NCBI RefSeq assembly: GCF_001420915.1
Contig: NZ_CP013021.1
Location: 3,506,501-3,570,500 of the forward strand
Direction of reading: 5' to 3'
DNA from: Agarivorans gilvus
GTDB lineage: Bacteria > Pseudomonadota > Gammaproteobacteria > Enterobacterales > Celerinatantimonadaceae
DNA: 64,000 bases
The notes below the pieces were generated by a model, which saw only the letters and a list, made by a program, of their open reading frames with translations, was not told where the DNA came from and ran no database searches. Below are positions 53,923 to 63,072 of the stretch, in pieces. The translations under genes and the position numbers were made by a program. Every line of letters starts with the position of its first letter. Within the stretch, counting starts at the first letter, position 1.

Positions 53923-55160
53923 GTCATCGAGTGGTGGTGACGGGAATGGCTGGTTTATGCGCTTTTGGTGACAATTGGCAGACTATTCAGGACAAATTAC
54001 AACAAGGCGAAAACGCGGTGCGCTATATGCCAGAGTGGGAGCGTTTCCCTGATATGCATACCCGCTTGGCCGCGCCTATGGATGATTATGCTTTACCTAA
54101 TTATCCGCGGAAAAAAATTCGCAGCATGGGGCGGGTGTCATTACTGGCAACCCGTGCTACCGAGCTGGCCTTAGAGCAAGCGGGCTTGTTAAACGACCCG
54201 TCTATTCAAGATGGCCGCATGGGGGTGGCTTATGGCTCGTCTATCGGCAGCACCGCTCCAATTGTGCATTTTGGTGAAATGCTCAAAAGTGGCGATAGTA
54301 AGGGCATTTCTTCTACCACTTATATTCAAATGATGAGTCATACCACGGCGGTAAACCTAGGGGTGTTTTTTGGCTTAAAAGGGCGGGTTATTACTAGCTC
54401 TAGTGCCTGCACTTCAGGAAGCCAAGGTATTGGTTATGCCTATGAGGCGATTAAGTCGGGGGCGCAGCAGTTAATGGTGGCTGGCGGCGCCGAAGAGCTT
54501 TGCCCTTCAGAGGCGGTGGTGTTTGATACCTTATTTGCCACCAGTACTCGTAATCAAGAGCCTAAGGCGAGCCCGCGTCCTTTTGAAAAAGACCGTGATG
54601 GTTTAGTCATTGGTGAAGGAGCCGGAACCTTGATTCTGGAAAGCCTTGAGCATGCTCAAGCGCGCGGAGCGAAGATTTACGCCGAGTTGGTGGGTTTTGG
54701 TACTAACTCAGACGGCACCCATGTCACTCAACCACAACGCGATACCATGCAAGTAGCAATGGAAATGGCGCTTAAAGATGCGCAGCTCAGCGGCGAACAG
54801 ATTGGTTATGTGAGTGCTCATGGTACCGCCACCGATAAAGGCGATATTGCCGAAAGCCACGCCACCTATCAAGCCTTGCAAAGACCTGTGGCCATAAGCT
54901 CCATGAAAAGTTATTTGGGGCATACCTTAGGTGCTTGTGGGGCTCTGGAAGCTTGGTTTGCGATAGAAATGATGAATCATGGTTGGTTTGCTCCCACCCT
55001 GAATTTACAGCAGCTGGATCCCGAGTGTGCTGAGCTGGATTATATCAGTGGTGGTGGCCGAAATATCGATACCGATTATGTCATGAGTAATAACTTCGCC
55101 TTTGGCGGCATTAATACCTCGCTCATTTTTAAGCGTTGTTTAGATGAAATTAAATACTAG
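53919..55160 (+). CDS. apeR: Beta-ketoacyl-ACP synthase (ApeR)
   Basis: A 413-aa KAS I/II-type enzyme. Cys in TSSSACTSGSQGIGYA (about 163), His in SAHGTATDKGDIAE and His in MKSYLGHTLGACGA are all present. It is the second ketosynthase of APE clusters; a role in starter condensation or in a second cycle has been proposed. Overlaps apeQ as ATGA. Confidence 0.92.
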   Translation: MSHRVVVTGMAGLCAFGDNWQTIQDKLQQGENAVRYMPEWERFPDMHTRLAAPMDDYALPNYPRKKIRSMGRVSLLATRATELALEQAGLLNDPSIQDGRMGVAYGSSIGSTAPIVHFGEMLKSGDSKGISSTTYIQMMSHTTAVNLGVFFGLKGRVITSSSACTSGSQGIGYAYEAIKSGAQQLMVAGGAEELCPSEAVVFDTLFATSTRNQEPKASPRPFEKDRDGLVIGEGAGTLILESLEHAQARGAKIYAELVGFGTNSDGTHVTQPQRDTMQVAMEMALKDAQLSGEQIGYVSAHGTATDKGDIAESHATYQALQRPVAISSMKSYLGHTLGACGALEAWFAIEMMNHGWFAPTLNLQQLDPECAELDYISGGGRNIDTDYVMSNNFAFGGINTSLIFKRCLDEIKY

Positions 55161-55170
55161 GAAGTAGTTC

Positions 55171-56238
55171 GTGGATTTTTATAAAGAAGACAAGCTAAAG
55201 GCAGTAGAGGCCATTGAACAGGCTCAGCGTTTAGCCTTTGCCCCAGTGGCTTTTCATACGGCACGAAGCCTACGTGATTTGGGGGTGCTTGCAGCCTTAG
55301 ATGAAGCCGGCGAAGAAGGCTTAAATGCGGAACAAATTACGGCGAGCTCTGGGGTGAGTGATTACGGTGTTAAAGTGTTATTAGATATGGGCTTAAGTGC
55401 TGGTTTGGTTACTTGGAATCAAGCTAGGCAAGTCTATGTATTAACCCGTATGGGCTATTTTATTCAGCACGATGAAATGACCCGAGCCAACATGGATTTT
55501 ACTGCTGACGTTTGTTACGCCGGACTGCAGCATCTAAGTGAAGCGATTAGTGAAGGTAAGCCCGCAGGTTTAAAAGAATTGGGCGCTTGGGACACTATTT
55601 ATCAAGGCCTTTCTAGTTTACCTGAACCGGCTAAGCAAAGCTGGTTTAACTTTGATCACTTCTACTCAGATAAAGCGTTTCCTAAGTTATTGGAGCTAGT
55701 CTTTGCCAATCAGCCGAGTCACATTGTTGATATTGGTGGTAATACTGGGAAGTGGGCTCTTAAATGTTGCGAGCATAATCCAGATGTGGCGATAAGCATT
55801 GTTGATCTGCCTCAGCAATTGGCCATGGCCAAAGCAAATGCTGAAAAGGCTGGTTATAGCGAGCGCATTAATGGGGTGCCTTGTAACATGTTAGAGGCTA
55901 ATCAAAACATTCCTAAAGGCGCCGATATTTATTGGATGAGTCAGTTTTTAGATTGTTTTTCGCCAAAAGAAATTACCGCTATTTTACGTCAAGTAAAAGC
56001 CGCTATGGGGCCTGATAGCCGTGTCTTTATTTTAGAACTGTTTCCAGATAGACAGCGCCACGAAGCTGGTGCGCATAGTCTGAATGCCACTTCACTGTAT
56101 TTTACTTGTTTGGCCAACGGAAACAGTCGTTTCTATCGTTCCACTGACTTCATCGAATGTATTCAAGAAGCGGGCTTAACAATAGCCGAGCAAATTGATG
56201 ATATTGGTTGGGGTCACAGTTTAATTGAATGTTGTTGA
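55171..56238 (+). CDS. SAM-dependent methyltransferase of the APE cluster
   Basis: A 355-aa O-methyltransferase-type protein. N-terminal helical/winged domain (residues 1-110: VLAALDEAGEEGLNAEQITASSGVSDYGVKVLLDMGL), then the Rossmann part with SHIVDIGGNTGKWALKCCEH and the D of SIVDLPQQL. It may methylate the aryl head group. GTG start with AGGAAG upstream, 10 bases after apeR. Confidence 0.82.
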   Translation: MDFYKEDKLKAVEAIEQAQRLAFAPVAFHTARSLRDLGVLAALDEAGEEGLNAEQITASSGVSDYGVKVLLDMGLSAGLVTWNQARQVYVLTRMGYFIQHDEMTRANMDFTADVCYAGLQHLSEAISEGKPAGLKELGAWDTIYQGLSSLPEPAKQSWFNFDHFYSDKAFPKLLELVFANQPSHIVDIGGNTGKWALKCCEHNPDVAISIVDLPQQLAMAKANAEKAGYSERINGVPCNMLEANQNIPKGADIYWMSQFLDCFSPKEITAILRQVKAAMGPDSRVFILELFPDRQRHEAGAHSLNATSLYFTCLANGNSRFYRSTDFIECIQEAGLTIAEQIDDIGWGHSLIECC

Positions 56239-56268
56239 ACTAGTAACTTGAAACTCAAAGGAAGAGTC

Positions 56269-56673
56269 ATGAAAAAACTTATATTTTTAGTCGGCTTATT
56301 AGCCAGTGTATTGTTGTTACCACAAGCTGCTATGGCGGCCAAAATTAAGCCGGTAATCGATCAGCCTATTCCTAAAGAGCTAAGCTTGGAAGAAGCCAAG
56401 AAAGGCATAATTGAAGGTGGTTTGAAGCGTAATTGGATTATCGAAGAGCAAAGTGAAAATTTAATGAAAGCCGATATTTACGTGCGCAAACACTATGTTG
56501 CAGTAAATATTAAATTACATGATGGAAGCTATGATATTGAGTATTTAGATAGCGAAAACATGAAATATCAACCCGATGGTACTATTCACCGTAAGTACAA
56601 TGGTTGGGTGAGTAATTTAAATAGCGATATTCAAAATGCTTTGCGTCGCGTGGCAAGATTAAAAGATCTATAA
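56269..56673 (+). CDS. Small exported protein, unknown
   Basis: A 134-aa protein with a signal peptide (KLIFLVGLLASVLLLPQAAMAA) and a basic mature part (LSLEEAKKGIIEGGLKRNWIIEEQSENLMKADIYVRKHYVAVNIKLHDGSYDIEYLDSENMKY). Such a protein commonly accompanies aryl polyene genes; no function is known. AAGGAAG lies before ATG 56269. Placed 30 bases after the methyltransferase. Confidence 0.75.
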   Translation: MKKLIFLVGLLASVLLLPQAAMAAKIKPVIDQPIPKELSLEEAKKGIIEGGLKRNWIIEEQSENLMKADIYVRKHYVAVNIKLHDGSYDIEYLDSENMKYQPDGTIHRKYNGWVSNLNSDIQNALRRVARLKDL

Positions 56674-56677
56674 GCCT

Positions 56678-57220
56678 ATGCTGAAGATTTCTTTTGGCTT
56701 GCTGATGCTGCTACTCAGCGGTAGTAGCTTAGCCGCCAGCTTAGAGCATGCCCTGATGGTTAATCTGGGGTACGGGCCGCAACCAAGCGGCCATGTATCT
56801 CAGCGTAACTTTACTAGCGGAGTTGATCTGGAGTTTTACCGCTTCCAAAGAAGCCCTAGGCAATGGCTGAGTTTAGGCTTGAGTTACAGCTATCTGGCTA
56901 GCGATACGGAGCAACATCGCTCTTTGCATGCGCTGTCGCTGTATCCTCAACTGACCTTGCTAGGTGAGCAATACCAGCAGTGGCAGCCGTGGTTTTTTGT
57001 ACGAGCTCTGGGCCCGACTTATTTAAGCGAAAAACAACTGGGAAGCCGCCAACAGGCCAAGCACTTTGCCTTTCAGGCACAAGTGGGGATAGGGGCTACT
57101 CACCTTGCTAGCCAATGGCAAGTGGCGCTATCTTATAAACACTTCTCCAATGCCAATCTTGATAGCCCTAACGATGGTTTCGATATCCCCTTAGTTTTCA
57201 ACTTTGGCAAGCGTTTCTAA
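56678..57220 (+). CDS. PagL-like lipid A 3-O-deacylase
   Basis: A 180-aa outer-membrane beta-barrel with a signal peptide (LLMLLLSGSSLAAS). YKHFSNANLDSPNDGFDIP matches the PagL His-x-Ser catalytic motif; by hand count the acidic third residue is Asp where PagL has Glu. PagL removes the 3-O acyl chain of lipid A. Last gene of the cluster; its end overlaps the convergent hydrolase gene by 30 bases. Confidence 0.78.
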   Translation: MLKISFGLLMLLLSGSSLAASLEHALMVNLGYGPQPSGHVSQRNFTSGVDLEFYRFQRSPRQWLSLGLSYSYLASDTEQHRSLHALSLYPQLTLLGEQYQQWQPWFFVRALGPTYLSEKQLGSRQQAKHFAFQAQVGIGATHLASQWQVALSYKHFSNANLDSPNDGFDIPLVFNFGKRF

Positions 57221-58066
57221 GTCAGTCGAAGCCGCTTCTAGCTGACTTAGATAGCTTAATAGGCGAGGTCTATTTTCGCTTGATTCTGGGGTAAAGGTGC
57301 GTGCATGTTTACAGCCTTGAAGTAGCTCTAAATTACTGTTTTTGAGGCTCTGTTGATGCATCTTTTCACTAAACTGCCAAGGTATAAGGGCATCACTTTC
57401 ACAGTGCACAAACAACAGAGGAGTATTGGCTAAATGCTGTAAGCGAGGTAGCGGGTTGTATTGTTCATCAACCACGAGGGGGATCAACCAGGCGCCTAAA
57501 AAGCCCAGTGGGTTTTGGCTTACCACATGTTGTGCTACCTCGGTAAAGCTATGGAAAGACGAATCCACCACCACTAAGTCGAACAGCTCTCGCTGTTGAG
57601 ATTCGATTAATCCATCCAACATCACCGCCCCACCTAAAGAGGTTCCAATACTAATTAGCGAATAATTTTCACTGCTGGCAAATTGTTGTTCAACGAAACG
57701 GAACACGCTTTGCGCATCGGCGCGCAGGTTAGCAAAGTTAGCCCGCCCGCTAGAGTGGCCGTAACCAGAATAATCAAACAGCAACAAGTCATAACCGGCA
57801 TCGCTCAGCCATAGATACTTTTCTACGGTTTCACTGATATTGCCCGAGTTTCCGTGAAAGTGAACGACCAAGCCTTTGCTATTTAAGTCTTTGGTTGCAA
57901 TAAATACGCTGTGTAGCTGGTTGCCAGAATCAGAGGGGAGAAAGAAGCTATCGTAGGTGTAACCTTCAAGGGCCATATCACCGCCCGCTTTGGGTGAGTA
58001 ATAAGGGGAATGACTACAGCCTGTAACGGCGATTAACACCAGTAGCAGTATGCCTAATTTTTTCAT
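57191..58066 (-). CDS. Alpha/beta hydrolase lipoprotein
   Basis: A 291-aa protein with a lipobox (VTGCSHSP). Hydrolase core: VVHFHGNSGNIS (oxyanion), GTSLGGAVM (Ser nucleophile), HCESDALIPWQFSE (Asp) and GCKHARTF (His). The pattern is that of the FrsA/BEM46-like family. The substrate is unknown. A GTG four codons earlier is an alternative start. Confidence 0.8.
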   Translation of the reverse strand: MKKLGILLLVLIAVTGCSHSPYYSPKAGGDMALEGYTYDSFFLPSDSGNQLHSVFIATKDLNSKGLVVHFHGNSGNISETVEKYLWLSDAGYDLLLFDYSGYGHSSGRANFANLRADAQSVFRFVEQQFASSENYSLISIGTSLGGAVMLDGLIESQQRELFDLVVVDSSFHSFTEVAQHVVSQNPLGFLGAWLIPLVVDEQYNPLPRLQHLANTPLLFVHCESDALIPWQFSEKMHQQSLKNSNLELLQGCKHARTFTPESSENRPRLLSYLSQLEAASTDLETLAKVEN

Positions 58067-58160
58067 TATTCTATCCACACTGAACGATTATCTTGCCTTA
58101 ATAACTCGGCAAATGGCTTGATCGATCAATGTGGCTAGAATTTATTGCGCACTATTGTGC

Positions 58161-59345
58161 TTAGGCTCCCACGGCGAGGCAGGCTTCGACAATACGCGGT
58201 ATATCCTGTTGCGCCATACCGGCGATGTTGATGCGTCCGCCACCCACCACATAAATGGCGTGTTGCTCGCGCAGCTGCTCGGTTTGTTGTTGGCTGAAAC
58301 CAGTTAAGGAGAACATGCCTTGATGCTGGACTAAGTAGTTAAAACGCTCGCTGGATGATTGCTGAGTAAATTCGTCGACTAAGGCTTGGCGTAGACTGCG
58401 CATGCGTTGGCTCATTTGGTTTAACTCATCCTGCCAAAGCTGAGTGAGCTGAGCATTCCCCAACACTTCTGCCACGATGGCGGCGCCCCAGTTAGGCGGC
58501 ATGGTATAGCTGCGACGCGCCAACTCGAATAATTTAGCGCGGGCGTTATTAGCCTGCTTCAGGGTTTCACCTATTACTATGGCCGCTCCACAGCGCTCGC
58601 GGTACAAGCCAAAACTTTTGGAATTAGAGCAAGATAGCAGCAACTCTGGTAGTTTGTCGGCCATGTAGCGCAAGCCTGCGATATCTTCATCAATGCCCTG
58701 GCCAAAGCCTTGGTAGGCTAAATCGACAAAGGGCAAGAAGCCATTTTTTAGCGCCAGTTCGGTAATTTGTTGCCAAGCCTCTAGAGAGATATCGGCGCCG
58801 GTAGGGTTATGGCAGCAGCCGTGCAGTAGCACTACGTCATCCGGCCCTAGTTTGGCGATTTGCTCGAGCATGGCCGCTTCATCAACTTGTTTGGTTTCTG
58901 GGTTGAAGTAAGGGTAAAAATCAACGCTTAAGCCCGCCGCTTCCATAATCGGTTGATGGTTCACATAGCTAGGGGTAGATAGCCATACTTTGGCCTGAGG
59001 CTTGGCGCTGGCGATTAAGTCGGCGAGCAGGCGCAGCGCGCCACTGGCACCGGGCGTTTGCATAGCAATGGCGCGCGAGTAGCCAGCGGTGTTACTTAGC
59101 AATAAGTCCAGCATGGCTTGGTTAAATTCGGCGTTGCCGGCTAGGCCAATATAGGCCTGGGTGGTTTGTGATGCTAATAGATTCTGCTGTGCTTGAGTCA
59201 CCGCTTGCATCACTGGCGTTTGCCCTTGTTCATTGCGATAAACGCCCACTCCCAAATCGATTTTGTGCTCTCGAGAGTCGGCATTAAACAACATGCCGAT
59301 GGACAAAATGGGGTCATCTTTAGCTGCAGGGAGATTGGCAAACAT
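58161..59345 (-). CDS. Aromatic amino acid / aspartate aminotransferase (class I, PLP)
   Basis: A 394-aa fold-type I aminotransferase: DLGVGVYRNEQGQTPVM, GCCHNPTGADIS, DLAYQGFGQGIDED and SKSFGLYRERCGA, with the PLP Lys and the Arg that binds the alpha-carboxylate. Subgroup AspC/TyrB. It could interconvert tyrosine or phenylalanine with their keto acids. It lies next to the APE cluster with its aromatic ammonia-lyase, though on the other strand, so the link is only suggestive. Confidence 0.85.
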   Translation of the reverse strand: MFANLPAAKDDPILSIGMLFNADSREHKIDLGVGVYRNEQGQTPVMQAVTQAQQNLLASQTTQAYIGLAGNAEFNQAMLDLLLSNTAGYSRAIAMQTPGASGALRLLADLIASAKPQAKVWLSTPSYVNHQPIMEAAGLSVDFYPYFNPETKQVDEAAMLEQIAKLGPDDVVLLHGCCHNPTGADISLEAWQQITELALKNGFLPFVDLAYQGFGQGIDEDIAGLRYMADKLPELLLSCSNSKSFGLYRERCGAAIVIGETLKQANNARAKLFELARRSYTMPPNWGAAIVAEVLGNAQLTQLWQDELNQMSQRMRSLRQALVDEFTQQSSSERFNYLVQHQGMFSLTGFSQQQTEQLREQHAIYVVGGGRINIAGMAQQDIPRIVEACLAVGA

Positions 59346-59543
59346 GGTTATTCCTTCAATTGATGCTTCGGTAATGCGCTACGCTGCGCGGCATTACGAT
59401 CGTGTTGCTATGATACCGATAATTGCTGCTAGGTCGAGGGTTTAGAGAAAGCTAAAACCAAACAATTTTACTTATTTGGTTTAAGCTGATGGAGAGGGCA
59501 GAGTTTGCTTGAGCAGAGCCGTTAAATAGGCCTGCCAAGCGAC

Positions 59544-60920
59544 TTAATAATATCGGTGTTTTGCCTTGGGCGCGGGTAAGCAACCGGCGAGTACATTAGC
59601 TAAATGCATCGGCTGGCGACCGCTCAGTTGGCTAATTTGGTAGCTGCAGGCAAAGCCATTGCTGACAATCTCTGCATTTGGCTGGGCGCGTAAACTGGGC
59701 ATTAAGCCTTGTTCGGCCATGGCGCGGGCTTGCTCAATATGTTCCGATTCCAAACCAAAGGTGCCGGCCATGCCACAGCAGCTAGACTCGATAAAATCGA
59801 ATTTCAGCTCTGGCACTAAGCGCAGTACTCGACGCATCGACTTCATCGCGCCTACGGCTTTTTGATGGCAGTGGCCATGGATCAGTAAGGGCTGTTTGAA
59901 CGGGCCGGGACGCAAGTCTAAGTGGAAGTCGCTCTTTTGGCTTTCGCGGGCTAAAAATTCTTCAAATAACAGCGCCTGCTGGGCGGTTTTTTCGGCCGCC
60001 TCACCCAAGCCTAGGCTGAGGAACTCTTCTCTAAGCATTAGTAGCGCAGAAGGCTCTAAGCCGATGATGGGGCGCTTAAAGTGAACATGCACCGCTAGCA
60101 CCGTAAGCAGTTGCTGAGCTTGCTGGCGGGCGGGCTCAATAAGCCCTTTAGAAAACAAGCTTCTGCCACTGTCTAGTATTTGGTCGGGGCGAGACTGGGG
60201 ATGGATCACCCACACGCTATAACCGGCGCTGCGCAGTACATGTAAGGCATCGCTGGCATGCTGCGGCTTAAACAGTGCGGTGAAGGGGTCTACCCACAAT
60301 ACCACCGACTGTGGTGGCTCAGGCTGAGCATGGCGATAAGGCGCAAAAACTTGGCGTTTGGGGGCGAAGGCTTTATTTGCTGGCACCGGCAATGTGAGTT
60401 GGGCGCTAATGCCTAGGTATTTATCTACCAAGCGAGCAAGCAGCGGCCAGCGATTACGTAAGCGGATTAACTTCGCTAGCCAAGGTAAGCGGTAGAGTAA
60501 GTAAGGTAGCTGGGCGAGTAGGCGATCACGGCGGCTCATCGCTGCTTGCTGAGCTAAATATTCGGCTTTGATTTGGGCTATGTCGAGGTTGCTTTCGCAT
60601 TCGCGTTTACAGCCCTTACAGGCCACGCAACTGTCCATGCTCTGGGCTAAAGCCTGCTGCAATTGAGGATCGGGCTCGGCTTTGGGGTCACGGTTTAACC
60701 ACTGTTTTAACAGTTTGACTCGGCCTCCGGGCGATTGTTGGGGATCTTGGCTTATTCGAAAGCTTGGGCACATCACGCCGCGCTGCTCGCGCTCACAATG
60801 GCCGCTATTGATGCACACCGCCACTGCCTTGGCAAAGTCGCCACCGTGTTTAGGTATGCCAGCATAGGCATCACCCATGCCTTGTTCAGAATAAGCCGAC
60901 CAATCTAGCTTGGTGTCCAT
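59544..60920 (-). CDS. Fe-S oxidoreductase subunit (GlcF/CCG domain)
   Basis: A 458-aa protein with two ferredoxin-like clusters, CINSGHCEREQRGVMCPSFRIS and CVACKGCKRECES, and a C-terminal CCG domain (ESSCCGMAGTFGLESEH). This matches the C-terminal half of FAD-linked oxidase/Fe-S fusions of the D-lactate or glycolate dehydrogenase type. The FAD half is not fused or adjacent here. Start 60920 chosen with AGAGG about 10 bases upstream. Confidence 0.8.
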   Translation of the reverse strand: MDTKLDWSAYSEQGMGDAYAGIPKHGGDFAKAVAVCINSGHCEREQRGVMCPSFRISQDPQQSPGGRVKLLKQWLNRDPKAEPDPQLQQALAQSMDSCVACKGCKRECESNLDIAQIKAEYLAQQAAMSRRDRLLAQLPYLLYRLPWLAKLIRLRNRWPLLARLVDKYLGISAQLTLPVPANKAFAPKRQVFAPYRHAQPEPPQSVVLWVDPFTALFKPQHASDALHVLRSAGYSVWVIHPQSRPDQILDSGRSLFSKGLIEPARQQAQQLLTVLAVHVHFKRPIIGLEPSALLMLREEFLSLGLGEAAEKTAQQALLFEEFLARESQKSDFHLDLRPGPFKQPLLIHGHCHQKAVGAMKSMRRVLRLVPELKFDFIESSCCGMAGTFGLESEHIEQARAMAEQGLMPSLRAQPNAEIVSNGFACSYQISQLSGRQPMHLANVLAGCLPAPKAKHRYY

Positions 60921-61089
60921 TGTGCGTTTACCTCTTCGCCACCGATAAAGAGATAAACTCTTCAAGAACCATGCCGTGGTTAATGTTAGATAACTATATG
61001 ATTTATTTTGTTTATCTTGCTGGTGTTCAAACAATCTCTCAGCTAATTAGCGCGCTTGTCGTAATTGCGACAAAGCCGCTACACAGGCT

Positions 61090-61770
61090 TTAAAAGTAAT
61101 GATGATCGGAATAATCATAGAGCCAGTAGGGGCGATAAATTACCATTAGGGTTATCGCCATACCGTTTAATAGCGCTTCGGGAAAGCCCAATAGCGGGAT
61201 AAGTAACAGGTAGTTTTGTTGCAGGTAATCCCAGCTATAGCCTTCGCCCAGCGCCAACCAAAGTGACCAAGCGGAAATATGCAGCACGATAGACAAAAAG
61301 GCATTAAAAAAGGCGGCGCAAAAGATATACACGAATAAATGATGCGGCAGGTGTTTGAAGATCAAGCTATAGCAAATAAAGCAGCAAAATAGTGGCAGGG
61401 CGATGGCGATTAAGCCAAATACCGCAAAATAAAAGGGCTGCTTAAGAATGAAGGTGGAGAAAAATAGTACTGGTAGCATCGCTGCTAAGGTCGCCATGCG
61501 CCAGCCATACATCAACATCAGGCTGACCAAGGCTAAGAAGTGTAAATGGATCTGCTTATCGATACTGGCGTCCAGCAACCAAAGGGTGTTGATGGCGGTA
61601 AGTACGCACAGCAGCCGCCATTGCTGCTCTCTATCTTTAGCGATTTGCGCCAGCATGCGTTTGGGCCAAATTGCCCATAACCAAAGCCCCAGTAGGGCGA
61701 TAAATAGCCCTTCTTTAAAGCCAAACTGCCAGTTGATGTTCGCCGCTAATGACAGCCAGTATTCGCTCAT
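61090..61770 (-). CDS. CbiM-like ECF transporter permease family membrane protein
   Basis: A 226-aa membrane protein with six or seven helices. The segment HLHFLALVSLMLMYGWRMA and the C-terminal FPEALLNGMAITLMVIYRPYWLYDY match the CbiM/COG3235 family. CbiM proteins are the substrate-specific membrane units of cobalt or nickel ECF transporters, but no CbiN/O/Q partner is visible, so it may act alone or have another role. The IS element begins 52 bases upstream of its start. Confidence 0.72.
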   Translation of the reverse strand: MSEYWLSLAANINWQFGFKEGLFIALLGLWLWAIWPKRMLAQIAKDREQQWRLLCVLTAINTLWLLDASIDKQIHLHFLALVSLMLMYGWRMATLAAMLPVLFFSTFILKQPFYFAVFGLIAIALPLFCCFICYSLIFKHLPHHLFVYIFCAAFFNAFLSIVLHISAWSLWLALGEGYSWDYLQQNYLLLIPLLGFPEALLNGMAITLMVIYRPYWLYDYSDHHYF

Positions 61771-61839
61771 AACATCCCTGTATTGCTACTTTAAAACTAT
61801 CCACATTGTAGCCTAGACATAATGACTCCCCAAGAAGGT

Positions 61840-61917
61840 GCTGATCTCCAACTTCGTGGGTTAGCTGAAAGCCAGAGCCATAATAGTTAATAACAATAAA
61901 CTAGATTGGAGATCAGC
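61840..61917. repeat. 12-bp inverted repeat around the transposase leader
   Basis: GCTGATCTCCAA at 61840-61851 is the exact reverse complement of TTGGAGATCAGC at 61906-61917. The second arm contains the GGAG ribosome binding site and ends right at the transposase ATG (61918). Folding in a long transcript would hide the ribosome site. Confidence 0.7.
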
Positions 61918-63072
61918 ATGAACAAACATAACATACTTTTTATTGGCCTAGATACTCACAAAGAGTTTGTTGAAGTCGCCTATATTGAAGGCCAACGAGG
62001 CACACAAGCTGTTCACTTCGGTAGAATATCTAGCGCTAAAACCGCTATTGTTAAACTGGCCAAGCAATTGCAATCTAAATACTCACAAGCCACCTTACAC
62101 TTTGTCTATGAAACGGGGCCTTGCGGCTACTGGATATATCGCCTGCTCACCAGCCTTGGCCATTGTTGTTATGTAGTGGCACCTTCGCTTATCCCTAAAA
62201 AGCCAGGCGATAAGATTAAAACCGATAAGCGTGATGCACTCAAACTGGCCAAGCTACTAAAAACTGAAGACCTTACACCAATTTACGTCCCAGAGCCTGA
62301 AGATGAAGCAGTAAGGGATTTATCCCGTGCGCGTGAAACCGCCATGAAAGACCTAAAAGATGCCAAGTATCAGTTAAAAGCCCTGCTACTACGTAACAAC
62401 ATTAACTATGCGGGCACTGCCAATTGGTCGGCTAAACACCTGCGTTGGCTCACCGAGTTAGTACTGCCCCACCCAGCACAACAAATTGCGCTACAAGAGT
62501 ATTTACACACCATTAATAAACGTGTTGCTCGCTTAAAGCGTCTTGATAATGAATTAACCCATCAGGTACAAGCATGGCGTTATTACCCCGTAGTGAAAGC
62601 CGTACAAGCCATGCGTGGGGTTCGGCTACTGGTGGCCACTGGCCTAATTGCAGAGCTGGGTGATATACGCCGCTTTGACCACCCGCGAAAATTGATGAGT
62701 TATTTAGGTTTAGTGCCTAGTGAACATTCAAGTGGGGGAAAACGACATATAGGCGCAATCACCAAATGTGGTAATGGCCGAGCTAGACGTTTACTTATTG
62801 AAGGAGCTCACAGCTACCGTTATCCCGCAAACATCTCTAGTGATTTACAGCTCAGGCAAGAAGGTTTACCCAAAGCGATTGTAGACAAAGCTTGGCAAGC
62901 TCAATTGCGATTGTGCCGCCGTTATCAACGCCTGATGCACAGAGGTAAACACTATAACGTGGTGGTAACCGCCATTGCCCGAGAGATGATTGCCTATATT
63001 TGGGCGATAGCTAAACAAGTGGTTTTAGTTGATGTTAACCCCAAACTGCGTTTAGCCAGAGTACCCGCATAA
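61918..63072 (+). CDS. IS110/IS1111 family transposase
   Basis: A 384-aa DEDD-type transposase. RuvC-like N-terminus: FIGLDTHKEFVEVAYIE (Asp), FVYETGPCGYW (Glu) and IKTDKRDALKLAKLL (Asp pair). C-terminal transposase-20 domain: LIAELGDIRRFDHPRKLMSYLGLVPSEHSSGGKRHIGAITKCGNGRARRLLIEGA, containing the catalytic Ser region. The gene appears intact. Start at ATG 61918 with GGAG 7 bases upstream. Confidence 0.93.
   Translation: MNKHNILFIGLDTHKEFVEVAYIEGQRGTQAVHFGRISSAKTAIVKLAKQLQSKYSQATLHFVYETGPCGYWIYRLLTSLGHCCYVVAPSLIPKKPGDKIKTDKRDALKLAKLLKTEDLTPIYVPEPEDEAVRDLSRARETAMKDLKDAKYQLKALLLRNNINYAGTANWSAKHLRWLTELVLPHPAQQIALQEYLHTINKRVARLKRLDNELTHQVQAWRYYPVVKAVQAMRGVRLLVATGLIAELGDIRRFDHPRKLMSYLGLVPSEHSSGGKRHIGAITKCGNGRARRLLIEGAHSYRYPANISSDLQLRQEGLPKAIVDKAWQAQLRLCRRYQRLMHRGKHYNVVVTAIAREMIAYIWAIAKQVVLVDVNPKLRLARVPA

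Larger units (their letters stand above)
39485..57220 (+). other. Aryl polyene (APE) biosynthetic gene cluster
   Basis: Twenty-one coding segments in one direction, nearly all overlapping or a few bases apart. The order PPTase, chain-length factor, acyltransferase, ACP, ACP, membrane protein, ligase, dehydratase, GT/acyltransferase, (ammonia-lyase), thioesterase, LolA-like, MMPL, lipoprotein, KS, DH, KR, KS follows the apeC-to-apeR order known from Escherichia and Xenorhabdus clusters. The product should be a yellow, antioxidant polyene lipid of the outer membrane. The ammonia-lyase, methyltransferase and PagL-like gene are variable parts. Confidence 0.9.
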
